DNA from: Sva-07 sp963715825
GTDB taxonomy: Bacteria; Actinomycetota; Acidimicrobiia; Acidimicrobiales; Ilumatobacteraceae
DNA length: 64,000 nt
Direction: 5' to 3'
NCBI GenBank assembly: GCA_963715825.1
Contig: CAVQSI010000037.1
Span: 124,001-188,000, forward strand
Made by a program: the position numbers and the translations under genes. Positions 36,201 to 45,308 of this stretch are shown piece by piece (the first letter of the stretch is position 1; every line of letters begins with the position of its first letter). The notes under the pieces were generated by a model that saw nothing but the letters and a program-made list of their open reading frames with translations, was not told where the DNA came from and did no database searches.

Positions 36201-36542
36201 GGCGTGGTCCTGCTCGTCAGCAAGCAGGACGGCGTCGACACAGCGGCCTTCCTCGCCTACTTCCGCATCAACGGCAGCGTCTCGGCCGGCCCGGTGTCGG
36301 CGAGCATCACGCTCTCGCTCGAACTCGGCTACCAGGAGCGCACCAAGAACGGCAAGACCGCCCGCACGCTCTACGGACGCGGGACCCTGGAGATCGACAT
36401 CTCCGTGCCGCTCGTGCCGACACCGCCGATCACGATCACCGTCGAGCGCAGCCTGAAAGCCGACGCCGCGGACCCCACCTTCGCCGATCAGTACGACGAA
36501 CTCGCCTGGACCGACTACTGCGACGCCTACGGAGCTGCCTGA
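33288..36542 (+). CDS. Very large Tat-exported beta-rich protein, unknown function
   Basis: About 1,084 residues. The N-terminus reads GLQRRTFLKFASAAG with twin Arg at 16-17 and a possible cleavage after SAKA, so folded export by Tat is likely. The rest is beta-rich with many Pro/Gly turns. Residues ~830-1060 hold Gly-rich amphipathic strands (VFCIGGGGYVALAFGADG and similar). No enzyme motif is recognised. AAGGGGAG lies 5 bases before GTG 33288; GTG 33285 is the alternative. The next giant gene starts 1 base after the stop, so the two form an operon and probably a complex. Confidence 0.75.
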   Translation: MGTDDDTPVWGQGLQRRTFLKFASAAGVVIAAESKLGGSAKAVGNGPEVGPWQLPDGLPEPSFSTIIRRPDDLVRLRLDGFNLTVDRAPVVPRLVLVDPARDANVIVTFPPQALLEEALGDPAVNPAQGSLDARLAGPTRLSFVIPKERLAGGLRYDAPTLLDWSDWLLLAPKGARRADGDPPPPPTPRPPLFIPFGVFRPEAPGPFETSIEAPWRLQISPNRRSGFVGRTRPFPGRTGQRPELWHARLATRTPEERPGGPMGELSEAPSPDRVIRAVWSPDPEIEDFLTDAESADSENEPFRASMHQRDRISLVRLTTDEFLPGSPTGPVPVPVDTLMLSALGASLDVGQSFADVDPGTGISVIEWRHRSTLARDHFVRIVERGYLMPFGHRAALVTITERKFVGAGGNRTAVLEQRKFLKVTQRLVEHVGPAAAGIPMDGRQLPFESVRLTTAITPDLKIDGDALPGSGVPVGDCFFAVDVNTGADVLFHAIAVDRDGQRIDLRMPMAFINSTVAEERVQMAAVRAAWNAYGINSRKSAQVAGQRVAYAAPLDQRRGATSATTDTIRFDLSPIENDALLADGAGRRRFWADMAAAEVRLEEVESISANSLGTTTITYDPVYRTDGFDPTTNAGGLWGTVGGAAGVPLRFSRPPGQESQPGPGSNKSGGVATPDLEIRGLSRSLGVAAGDPAALRTGTFDPASFFAGPASPKLLGGISLLDIIRAVTLAPGEPAPGAALSITSRRTPTAIEALIRWTPDLQPDPLGIFEPGTFRLDALVRTPLDGVAGTPSSRIDGELSAFSLNIPTGAVPLIRIDVDRVTFTSVDGREADTDVEVGDVSFGGDLAYIETLSKYLSFGTGGLEVDVLPDRIAVGLALPIPNITFGVFALRNVRFIAGLDIPFSGDPVRIRFALSTRDDPFRLTVFCIGGGGYVALAFGADGLETLELGFEAGAEAALDFGVASGSVSVMIGVVLLVSKQDGVDTAAFLAYFRINGSVSAGPVSASITLSLELGYQERTKNGKTARTLYGRGTLEIDISVPLVPTPPITITVERSLKADAADPTFADQYDELAWTDYCDAYGAA

Positions 36543-36543
36543 C

Positions 36544-39500
36544 ATGCCCAACACCCACGCCATGCGCTTCACCGCCCTGCCCAAGGGCCTGCAGTCGGTC
36601 ATCCCGCTCGTCCCCGACGACGAGGAGGGTCCGATCGGCCCGCCCACCGAGGACCGTCCGCCGGTCCTGATCGACGAGGGCGGCAACGAACTCGACCCGA
36701 TCATCATCGGTGACCCGGTCGTCCAGCCGATCGTGTCCGCGCATGTCGCATTCCGCCTCACCCCCGACACCGCCGATCGGACACTCGGCGACTTCCCGAC
36801 CGCCCTCGACTGGCCGAACCAGCCGATCGACTGGACCCTCACGTTCCGCCGGGGCACGGAGACGCAGAGCTTCCCGGCGCTCGTCGTCAGTGACGAACCC
36901 GTCGCGGACTGGTGGTCGACGATCTTCCAGCCGGACCTGCCGGTACGCGGCTACACACCGCCGACCGAACGCAGCAAGCGGCGCATCCGCTCGTTCCGCC
37001 AGACCCGGCTGGCGAACCGCTGGCGCGACGCGTACGTGGACGTCGCCCAGTCGATCGGACCCGACGCCGACCATCTGCCCGTCGGCGCCGACCCGACCAC
37101 CGGGCTGTTCGCCGCGTTCGAGTCGGTCGGGCTCTGGGACGAACGCCGCGCCAAGCAGTTCGACGACGAACAGCTCGTCGCCGAACTCGAGTCGACATTG
37201 ACCGCATTCGGTTTCGTCCCCGACGCGCCGCCACCCGGTATGAGCCCCGCGCAGGCCGCGCGCCGCGACATCCTCGAGTTCCGGCGCTACCTGTCACGGG
37301 TCCGCAACCCGGACCCGCCCGACACCGGCGCCGAGGTCGGCGACCGCATCAACCGCATCAGCTGGGTGCGCCCGCCCCAGGTCGACTTCCACCAGCTCAC
37401 GACTGCCTGCGCCGCCCACGCACCGCTGCTGCGGCCGTTGCGCCTCGTCGTCGACCTCGTCCCGAACATCGGTTGGGAGCTGCTCGTGCGGATCCTCGGC
37501 GGCTTCCCCGACGCCGTCTCGGTCATCGGCCGATCCGGGTCGTTCGCCACCGACCCGTCACCGTGGACCCGCTGCATCGCCGACACCGACCGGTTCGTGC
37601 TCACGCCCGGCATCGACAGCGATCTGACCGCCAACGGGTTCCTCCGCCTCGGCGACACCGCCCGCTACTCGACCGAGACACTCGACGTCGAGGCCACCAC
37701 TCTCAAGGCGATCGGCCTCGGCGGCACGGTGCAACTGCGCAACGCCCGCCGGTCGCGGTCGACGCCGACCACCGAAACCGCCCCCACGATGCGCGCCAGC
37801 GGCATCGCCGTCACCCGCATCGCCCGCTCGCAGACGTTCCACCAGACCGCCTTCCAGAAGGGCGACCTCGTCGTCGACAAGCTCAACACCGACCCCGACA
37901 ACCTGCTGCTCGACGCCGACGACGTCGTGCGCGGCTACCGCCTCGACGTCCAACCCGAGGGGTCGGCCAACTGGCGATCGGTGGTGATCCGCGACGGCCA
38001 ACTCGACGTGACCGGCGGCGACCCGATCCCGCTCGACACCTCGGAGGGCTGGGTGTCGGAGGTGCCCGTCGCCGACGACGCCGGTGACCTGTACCTCGGC
38101 GAGGAGCAGTTGCGCTGGGACGGATGGAGCCCCGTCGCTCCGAAGCCCGGCCGTCTGATCGACCCCGAGGACCAGGTCGGCGAGGGAACGCCCGACCCCC
38201 TGCCCGGTGTGCCGGTGGTTGCCCGCTACCGCCCGACGCCCGGCACGCTCGTGCCACTGCGCTACGGGCGCCGCTACCGCCTGCGCGCACGCATGGTCGA
38301 CATCGCTGGCAACGGCCCCGAGCTCGATGCGCCGTTCGATCCCGCCGGTGAGCAGACCGCGCCGGTCCTGTTCGGCCGCCTCGATCCCGTCGGCAGCCCC
38401 GACGTCGTGATGACCGCGCCGCGCCTGCCGGGCGAGGAACTGAACCGAGTGGTGTTGCGCAGCACCACCCGCGACGTGCCCGCCGAGGGGCTGGCCGGCC
38501 GTCATCTCCTCCCGCCCCGCTCGACCCAGGTCGAGGTCGAACGCCACGGCGCCATCGACGACGCCAACGGCCGCCCCGACTCACTCGCTACGGCGAGCTC
38601 GACCGACGGGACGCGTACGCCCTCCATCTCGACCCCCGCAGCCAGGTCGATCCGGCCGCCGTGGTCGACCCGGACGACGAGGGTGCGAGCCGCTACGTGC
38701 CGATCGAGCACGCCGCTCAGCGTCGACTACCTCCCCGACCCGCTCGCCCGGCGGCTTCAACTCCGCACGAAGGCGGGCTCGATCCTCCCCGGCGATCTCG
38801 TCCGCGGCATCCCGATCGGTGGAGGATTCTGGCCCGAGGCCACCAGCGTGCTGCTGGTCGTCGAGGAGGCCGACACGTTCTCGGTCAGCTACGACGAGGC
38901 CAACTCGAAGCTGGTCGTGCGCCTGCCCAAGGCGACCACGCTGCCGCTACGCATGTCGAGCGTGTTCGACCGCGAGGACCTCACCCGCTTCGGGCTCGCC
39001 GAGTGGGTCGCCCGCAAGGTGATCCCCGGCCCGCCCGACTGGCCGAGGTCGGTCGAGGAACTCGCGGTGACACCGCTCGGCCAACGCATCGTCGACGGGC
39101 TGAACTGGACCTTCACCCCGTGGCAGACCCTGACGCTCGTCCACGCCGTCAAGGACCCGCTGCGCGACCCCGAGATCATCCCGCCCGCCGCGTTCGACCG
39201 TGCCCGACCGGCTGCTCGCCGAGACCGCCAGTCAGGTGAGCGTCCCGGCCCGCTGGCACGGCACCAGCACCGGCCGCCTCGACCTGCTCGCCAGCTGGAC
39301 CGCCGGCATCGACGACGGCCCCGGCACCCCGCGCCCGTGCCGCGAGACCGTGCAGGTCGTCGCCACCGAACTCGACCGCACCGGGACCCCCGGCGCCGAT
39401 GGCGTCATCGAGACCTCGATCCGCACCCGCCACGACCACGGCGACACGAAGTACCGCCGGATCGACTACTCGCTCGAGGCGACCGGTGCCTTCCTCGACC

Positions 39501-40837
39501 ACTTCGTGGAGACCCGCACGGTCGAGTTCCCCGACGGCGTCGACGGCATCGAACTCGACGTCGAGGCCACCGGCATCGCGCTCGGCACCGTGCGCCTCAG
39601 CGGACCGATCGCCAAGGACCCCGGCGCCGCCGTGGTCACGTTCCGCCGCGACGACGGCACCGTCGCCGACGACGACGAACCGGTCGCGTACGCGATCTCG
39701 TCCACTCCCGGCGACGCCGCCGCGAAGCTCATCCGGATCGGCGCCGTGATCCCGTCGGACACACCGCTCACACTGCGCTTCGTCACCAACCCGATCAGCC
39801 ACCGATCGAACGTCACACGCCGCACCGTCAAGGCGTCCGCCCGGCCGGCCGCACCGATCGTGCACTCGGTGATCCCGACCTTCGGATGGGAACGGACGAC
39901 GGCGGGCCGCACGGCGACCAGCACCCGGACCACCGCCGGCGTGCGCATCTGGCTGGAGCGGCCGTGGTGGTCCTCCGGACTCGGCGAGCAGCTGGCCGTG
40001 CTCTACCTCACCGGCACCGCCCAGCCCACAGCGGCCCAGGCCCCCTACGTGTCGCAGTGGGGCCGCGACCCGATCCACGCCGCCGGCAACGTCGTCGGCT
40101 CGATGACCGACGCCACCTTCCCTGCCCGCCTTCGCGACTCGATCGCCCTGCGCCCACCCGGTGGCCCGGTCGTGCGAGCGGTGCCGCATCGGGTGAGATT
40201 CAACGCTGCTCGGGACATGTGGTACTGCGACGTCGACCTGGAACTCGGCGCCTACTGGCCCTTCGTCCGCCTCGCCCTCGCCCGCTGGCAACCGAATGCG
40301 ATCGTCGCCGCCGATCCCCCCGGCACCCCGGGCGACACGACACTGTCGCTGTCCCCGGTGGTGCTGGCCGACATCGTGCAGGTCGCCCCGGGTCGCACCG
40401 CCACGGTCACCGTCGGCGGGCGCGTCGTGCGCAGCATCAACGTCGTCGTCCAGGGCCCGAGCTTCTCGACCACCGCCGTCGACCGCGCGGCCCCGGTCGT
40501 GCGGGCGCACCTCGAACGCCAACTCGTGCGCACACGCAGCGACGTCGACTGGGAGCCGCTCACCAACCCCGAGAGCTTGCCTCGCACGCAGCTGCTCGCG
40601 GTACCGTCCACCCCGGGACGTACGTTCAGCTGGCAGGGCACGTTGCAGCTCGGCGGAGTGATCACGTCGCAGTATCGCTACCGGGTGGTGATCGAGGAGT
40701 TCGAGCAGTACCGCACCGACGGCGAGGTCGGCGATCAGCGCGTGCTGCCCGGCCGCCCACCACGGCTCGGTCGATACCCGCGTAACGGTGAGCGCCTCGT
40801 GCATCTCGACGTCATTCCGCTCGACGGGTTGCTCTGA
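36544..40837 (+). CDS. Second giant protein of the pair, unknown function (three frame breaks)
   Basis: The reconstructed product is 1,430 residues and begins MPNTHAMRFTALPKGLQ. It has no signal peptide and is probably a partner of the Tat-exported protein upstream. Near residue 580, YRLRARMVDIAGNG resembles a fibronectin-III-like strand. The frame slips back near 38571-38580 and forward near 38710-38716. The span between reads sensibly only in the other frame (RYGELDRRDAYALHLD, RYVPIEH). It slips forward again near 39195-39205. The three changes net +1 and give an exact codon count. No enzymatic motif is seen. Confidence 0.68.
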
Positions 40838-40891
40838 GAACGCTGCACACCAACCACTCGCTGCGTAGTTCGCACGAGTCACGGAGTTTTC

Positions 40892-40897
40892 TACGAT
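40892..40897 (+). promoter_or_regulatory. -10 TACGAT of LuxR-type regulator gene
   Basis: Hexamer 6 bases before GTG 40904; it shows the regulator can be transcribed apart from the giant genes. Confidence 0.55.
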
Positions 40898-40903
40898 GAC
40901 CGC

Positions 40904-43513
40904 GTGATCGCGGCGCCGTCCGAGCACCTCGAGTTCATCGGTCGCCGACACCTCGGCTCGGACGCGGTTGCAGCGCTGACCGACCCATCGGTGCGCGGCG
41001 TCGTCGTGCGCGCCGGGCCGGCATCGGGAGGCGCCGAGTTCGCAGCGGCGGTCGCTCACGGTGTCGGGGTACCGATCACCGTGCGCGGCGACCGATCGAC
41101 GTCGCACATCGAGCTGGCGTCGCTGTCGCCCTTCCTGCAGACGAGTGTCGCCGACCGCCCGACATCCGACAGTGACCGACTCGCGTCGACCATCTCGGCG
41201 CTGCTCGCCGCCACAGCCGACGGTGCAGCGCCGATCGTCGTCGATGATGTCGGCTTCGTCGATCACACCACGGCGATGGTGCTCGCTGGAGTGTCCGATC
41301 GCGGTGGGATGCTGGTCTTGGCCACCGGTCGAAGCTCCAAGCTGCCGGCGCCGCTGGCACGCGTCGCCTCAGGATTCCACGCGACCGACCTCGCCGACAT
41401 CGACGACGCCGGCGTGTCCGAGCTGGCGTCGATGGTGCTGGGCGGGTCGGTCGAACCTCGCATCATCCGATCGTTGACCCGCCTGGTCGGCGGCGCAACC
41501 GCGGCGATCGTCGAACAGATCGACGCAGCGGTCGAGGCGGGATCGTTCGTTCGCGCCGGCGGCGTGTGGCGCCAACGCGGCGAACTGCGCCTGGCCGCAG
41601 CCACGCTGGCACGGCTCGTTCCGGTGATCGATCCGTTGGCACCGGATGAACTCGATGCCCTCGATCTCGTGGCGCTCGCTCCCCGCGTCGGTGTGGAGAT
41701 GCTCGAACGACTCGTCGGCGCCGACGTGTTGGTCGCATTGGAAGCGCATGGTCTCGTCACGCTCGTCGGTGTCGATGGCGCGCAGAACGTCGAGGTCACC
41801 GATCGGGCGGTCGGGTCTGCACGCGTGCAGGAGATGGGCGGGCTCCGTCGCCGCAATCTCGCCCGGCGACTCCTGGCCGAACTGGCGCTCGTCGACGACG
41901 CAACGGGTCCTGACCCGGTCACCGTCGCCGCCGTGCGGCTCGCAGCCGGTGTCCCACTCGACATCGATCACGTGGTGGGCGCAGCCCGAGCGGCGCACAG
42001 GCAGGGCGAGTTGCCGTTGGCCATCCGTCTGTGCGAAGCCATCGCGGGCGAGGAACGGACGGTCGAGCTGACGATCCTGCTGGCCGAACTCCTCACCGAC
42101 GTGGGCCGCAATCGCGAGGCCGACTCCGTGCTCCACGACGTGCACGGTCGCGACGACGAGGAACGGGCATTGATCGCGATGACCCGTGCGGTCAACCTGG
42201 GCATCCACCTCGACGAGGTCGACGACGCCGTGGCGATTCTCGACACCTCGATCGGCGAACTCGCCGAGGGTCCGTGGGCGGCGGAGTTGATGGGCCTTCA
42301 CGGGGTGATGGAGCTCATGCTCGGCCGTCCGCAGGAGGCGCTACGTCGCGTCGAACCGTTCCTCCACCTCGGGTCGGGACGCGAGTTCGTCGAAGCGGCC
42401 ACCGCCGCCGGCCCGGCGCTCGTCGTCATGGGACGGTGTGAGCAAGCTGGCGAACTCGCACAGGCATCGCTCGACGAGCGCATGGCGCTGGGGGATCAGG
42501 CCATGCTCGAGTCGGCGGGACTGCACGCACTCATCCGAGGGTTCGGGCTGGCCGAGTCGGGCCGGTTCGCCGAGGCCGACGAACTGACCGCCTTCGTCCT
42601 CGGCGCCGCAACGGACATGGCCGCGACCAACGGCGTGATGTGGGCAGGTGTCGTCCGCGGCCGCTCGATGCTCGACCAGGGTCACTACCCCGAGGCCGTC
42701 CGGCTCTTCGAACTCGCCGCGTCGGCCGCACTCGACCTCAACCTCGGTCTCCACCTCGCCTGGGCGCGTGGCGGCGCGCTGCTCGCCCACGCCCAGATGG
42801 GAGAGCAGGACGCGTCGCGCAGCGCACTGGACGCACTCGACGCATCACCGCAGACTCGCCTCGGCATGATGGCCTCCGAGGTGGAGCGGGCCCGGGCGTG
42901 GGCGGCCATCGTCGCCGGTGACCTGCGCGGTGGATCGACGAGGCTCGTCGCGGCCGCCGATCGAGCGCACGACAGCGGTGAGATCGGCATGGAGATCCTC
43001 GCCCTGCACGATCTCATCCGGATCGGCCGGGGCGACTGGGTCGATCGGCTCGCTGCGCTCGGCGATCAGGTGGAGGGCCCGCTCGGCGCCGCCCGCATCG
43101 CTCACGGTCGAGCTTTTGTCGCCGACGACGCCGATGCCCTCGTCGATGTCGCCGCGCGTTTCGAGTCGCTCGGGGCGTTGGTGTTCGCCGCCGAGGCGCT
43201 GAACCAGGCGTCGTGGATCGAACGCCGCCGCGGACGCGTCGGCGCCGCCGAGCGACATCGTTCGCAGGTGATGGCGCTACGCGGCAGGCGTCCGACCGCG
43301 GTGACGCCCGGCCTCGCCAGCCACGCCGGACTCGCGACGCTGACGTTGCGCGAGGCCGAGGTCGCCTCGCTGGTTGCCGCAGGCCGCACGTCCAAAGAGG
43401 TCGCCGTACATCTCGACGTGTCGGTCCGCACCGTCGACAACCTCCTCCAGCGCGTCTACCGCAAGCTCGGCATCGCCGGCCGAGCCGACCTGCGCGATCT
43501 GCGCTCCGGCTGA
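40904..43513 (+). CDS. Large LuxR-family (LAL-like) transcriptional regulator
   Basis: The 869-residue protein has an N-terminal STAND-ATPase-like domain, a long alpha-helical TPR-like middle (~330-790) and a C-terminal LuxR HTH (LTLREAEVASLVAAGRTSKE to VRTVDNLLQRVYRKLGI). The P-loop position reads VVRAGPASGGAEF and lacks the GK[ST] of Walker A, while Walker B (APIVVDDVGF) is kept. GTG 40904 has TACGAT 6 bases upstream. It directly follows the giant protein pair and may control it. Confidence 0.85.
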   Translation: MIAAPSEHLEFIGRRHLGSDAVAALTDPSVRGVVVRAGPASGGAEFAAAVAHGVGVPITVRGDRSTSHIELASLSPFLQTSVADRPTSDSDRLASTISALLAATADGAAPIVVDDVGFVDHTTAMVLAGVSDRGGMLVLATGRSSKLPAPLARVASGFHATDLADIDDAGVSELASMVLGGSVEPRIIRSLTRLVGGATAAIVEQIDAAVEAGSFVRAGGVWRQRGELRLAAATLARLVPVIDPLAPDELDALDLVALAPRVGVEMLERLVGADVLVALEAHGLVTLVGVDGAQNVEVTDRAVGSARVQEMGGLRRRNLARRLLAELALVDDATGPDPVTVAAVRLAAGVPLDIDHVVGAARAAHRQGELPLAIRLCEAIAGEERTVELTILLAELLTDVGRNREADSVLHDVHGRDDEERALIAMTRAVNLGIHLDEVDDAVAILDTSIGELAEGPWAAELMGLHGVMELMLGRPQEALRRVEPFLHLGSGREFVEAATAAGPALVVMGRCEQAGELAQASLDERMALGDQAMLESAGLHALIRGFGLAESGRFAEADELTAFVLGAATDMAATNGVMWAGVVRGRSMLDQGHYPEAVRLFELAASAALDLNLGLHLAWARGGALLAHAQMGEQDASRSALDALDASPQTRLGMMASEVERARAWAAIVAGDLRGGSTRLVAAADRAHDSGEIGMEILALHDLIRIGRGDWVDRLAALGDQVEGPLGAARIAHGRAFVADDADALVDVAARFESLGALVFAAEALNQASWIERRRGRVGAAERHRSQVMALRGRRPTAVTPGLASHAGLATLTLREAEVASLVAAGRTSKEVAVHLDVSVRTVDNLLQRVYRKLGIAGRADLRDLRSG

Positions 43514-43517
43514 CCCC

Positions 43518-43537
43518 CGTTTCCAACGATGGAAACG
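43518..43537. terminator. Bidirectional hairpin between convergent genes
   Basis: A perfect 7-bp stem, CGTTTCC with GGAAACG around a 6-base loop, lies between the LuxR-type regulator stop (43513) and the stop of the convergent small gene (43540). No T-run follows. Confidence 0.55.
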
Positions 43538-43539
43538 TC

Positions 43540-43824
43540 TCAGGAGTCGGTCGGGTCGAACATCTCGAGCTGCTCCCAGGTGACGGCGACGTCGCTGACG
43601 ATGCACCACTTCAGCCGACCCCGTGAGCCCGGCCGGCGGATCTCGACGCGCTCGGCGCGCAGCGACCGGGCCGACCCGTCGGGGTCGCGGATGGCGATGC
43701 TGCCGTCGTACTCGATGCCGGCGACCCGGCCCACGATCCAGCGACCCTTGTCGTGGCGACGGAACCGGATCGGTTCGCCCATCCGGAGCCCGAGCCGGGC
43801 GAGCGAAGCGGGGGACCGGTGCAT
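43540..43824 (-). CDS. Small protein of unknown function
   Basis: The 94-residue protein begins MHRSPASLARLG and contains a short beta-barrel-like stretch, GEPIRFRRHDKGRWIVGRV then IAIRDPDGSARSLRAERVEI, and ends KWCIVSDVAVTWEQLEMFD. No family is recognised. It starts 13 bases past the SDR stop, so it is likely co-transcribed. Confidence 0.6.
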   Translation of the reverse strand: MHRSPASLARLGLRMGEPIRFRRHDKGRWIVGRVAGIEYDGSIAIRDPDGSARSLRAERVEIRRPGSRGRLKWCIVSDVAVTWEQLEMFDPTDS

Positions 43825-43837
43825 CAGCGGTGCAGTG

Positions 43838-44620
43838 TCAGGCGCCGATGGTGCGGCGCTGCAACTTGCGCATCCCGCCGAGCCAGCGTTCGGGATCGGT
43901 CGCCTTGAGCGCCATGTAGTCGGCCACCTCGGGGTGGGGGAGGACGAAGAACCGTTCGGCTTCGATCGCGTCGGCGACCTCGACGGCGACATCGGCGGGC
44001 TCGAGCACCACGCCGGCTGCCTTCACCACGTTGCTGCCGCTCACGGCGTCGTCGCCGGCGTGCAGCATCGCGGTGTTGACGCCCTGTGGGCACAGGCAGG
44101 TGACCTTGATCCCGGCGTCGCCGTAGGTGACTGCCATGTACTCGGCAAAGGCAACCGCCGCGCGTTTGGTCAGCGTGTAGGGCCCCGAGCCGATCTGCAT
44201 CAGCAGCCCCGCCGCCGATGCCGTGGAGCAGAAGTAGCCATCGCCTCGATCGAGCCACTCCGGCAGCAGGTACTTGGCAGCCCACCGGTGCGCATGGACG
44301 TTGACGGCGAAGGCCAGATCCCAGTCGTCCTCCGGCGTCTCGACCACGCCGCGCCCGGTTCCCACGCCGGCGTTGCAGAAGAAGAGATCGATCGAGCCGA
44401 GGGCCTCACGGGCCGCCTCGACGAGCGCCTCGTTGCCGACTTCGGTGCTGACATCGGCGGTGATCGCCGTCGCTCGTTCCAAACCGGCAGCGACGTCGTC
44501 GGCGCCGGCCAGGTCGGCCACCACCACGTTCGCTCCCCGAGCGTGGAACTCGTTGACGAGTGCCTCCCCGATGCCCCGCCCGGCGCCTGTGACCACGACG
44601 TTGCGTCCCGCGAACTCCAT
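43838..44620 (-). CDS. Short-chain dehydrogenase/reductase
   Basis: The 260-residue classical SDR has cofactor motif VTGAGRGIGEA, NAG in FFCNAGVGTG, catalytic Ser in STASAAG and YTLTK as the YxxxK pair. Asp after the second strand (VVADLAG) favours NAD(H). Substrate is unknown. TACGAT lies 6 bases before ATG 44620. Confidence 0.88.
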   Translation of the reverse strand: MEFAGRNVVVTGAGRGIGEALVNEFHARGANVVVADLAGADDVAAGLERATAITADVSTEVGNEALVEAAREALGSIDLFFCNAGVGTGRGVVETPEDDWDLAFAVNVHAHRWAAKYLLPEWLDRGDGYFCSTASAAGLLMQIGSGPYTLTKRAAVAFAEYMAVTYGDAGIKVTCLCPQGVNTAMLHAGDDAVSGSNVVKAAGVVLEPADVAVEVADAIEAERFFVLPHPEVADYMALKATDPERWLGGMRKLQRRTIGA

Positions 44621-44626
44621 TGCTGC

Positions 44627-44632
44627 ATCGTA
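44627..44632 (-). promoter_or_regulatory. -10 TACGAT of SDR gene
   Basis: Hexamer 6 bases before ATG 44620. Confidence 0.55.
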
Positions 44633-44693
44633 AACGTTGTGTGACACCTTCGACATGACGACGCAGGTGCGCGCGCGAGCGCCGCGACACAGG

Positions 44694-44699
44694 TACCGT
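44694..44699 (+). promoter_or_regulatory. -10 TACCGT of 65-residue gene
   Basis: Hexamer 8 bases before ATG 44708. Confidence 0.5.
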
Positions 44700-44707
44700 G
44701 TCCACCA

Positions 44708-44905
44708 ATGACTGATGAGCGCATCGCCTCCGAAGCAGTGATCACCGAAGCACTTGGCGTCATCGACGGCGCCCTGGCCCGAATGATGCAACGCGAACTC
44801 GTCTCGACGGGTGAGGTTGCCGACCTGTTGCTGGATGTACGCACCCTCCTCACGGCGGAGCCGGCCACCCTGGTCGAAGCCGTCGTGACCACCGACGCCG
44901 TCTGA
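44708..44905 (+). CDS. Small acidic helical protein, unknown
   Basis: The 65-residue product (MTDERIASEAVITEALGVID) is predicted to be almost wholly alpha-helical. It has no recognised family. TACCGT 8 bases upstream of the ATG supports expression as a leaderless mRNA. Confidence 0.55.
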   Translation: MTDERIASEAVITEALGVIDGALARMMQRELVSTGEVADLLLDVRTLLTAEPATLVEAVVTTDAV

Positions 44906-44948
44906 GCGTCGAGGGCGAGGTCCTCGGTCGCACGCGTCCGCGGGCATC

Positions 44949-44954
44949 TACACT
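44949..44954 (+). promoter_or_regulatory. -10 TACACT before the MntA/HepT remnant
   Basis: Hexamer 7 bases before ATG 44962; the promoter survives although the genes are broken. Confidence 0.5.
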
Positions 44955-44961
44955 CTCGCCC

Positions 44962-45112
44962 ATGGACGTCGGGGCGCTCGAACACGAGACGATCTCGGTC
45001 CTGCGTCAGGCCGGAGCGAGTCGCGGACACACGCAAGATCTGGCTCGATGAGCGACCGCGATTCGAGCGGGCCCACCGCGAGTTCCTCGAGGCGGCCGCC
45101 CGTGGTCGATGA
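44962..45112 (+). pseudogene. Remnant of an MntA-type nucleotidyltransferase antitoxin
   Basis: The first 20 residues (MDVGALEHETISVLRQAGAS) look like the N-terminus of a minimal nucleotidyltransferase, but the frame stops at 45051. Another frame from 45029 reads RKIWLDERPRFERAHREFLE to a TGA at 45110-45112, like the C-terminus of the same family. The whole catalytic core (GS motif and the Asp pair) is missing. An intact promoter hexamer TACACT remains 7 bases upstream. The family call is inference from two fragments. Confidence 0.4.
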
Positions 45113-45308
45113 AGGCCGTCGATGTTGCCCAACACATCGCGTCGTCGGAGAACCTTGGCGGTCGGATTCCGCAACGTGCTGGTGCACCAGTACGCACAGG
45201 TCGATGACCGGATCGTGCTGGTGTCGGTCGGTCGTCTCGGCGACTTCGATCGCTTCATCGCCGATGTCAGTTCGTGGATGACATCGCTCGAGCGACTGAG
45301 TTCGCGAC
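45109..45308 (+). pseudogene. Remnant of a HepT (DUF86) toxin
   Basis: Reading from 45109 gives MKAVDVAQHIASSENLG, the HepT helix that follows the missing N-terminal ~35-40 residues. A frame change near 45155-45160 then gives AVGFRNVLVHQYAQVDD, containing the RX4HXY signature of HepT RNases or AMPylation targets (Arg 45170, His 45185, Tyr 45191). About 30 residues between the pieces are missing. The C-terminal end runs into the convergent PAP2 gene. Confidence 0.6.

Noticed and set aside
40896..40907. Three-codon leader peptide (ATG ACC GCG TGA) overlapping the regulator start
   Set aside because: The hexamer TACGAT overlaps its ATG, so a leaderless transcript from that promoter would not include it.
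39176..41266. 696-codon minus-strand open frame
   Set aside because: Its translation is low-complexity Gly/Arg/Asp/Val with no motif, opposite the second giant gene and the regulator.
44962..45051. Intact 29-residue gene before the HepT remnant
   Set aside because: It ends abruptly and the following frames carry further pieces of a known two-gene module, so a truncated antitoxin is more likely than a real small gene.
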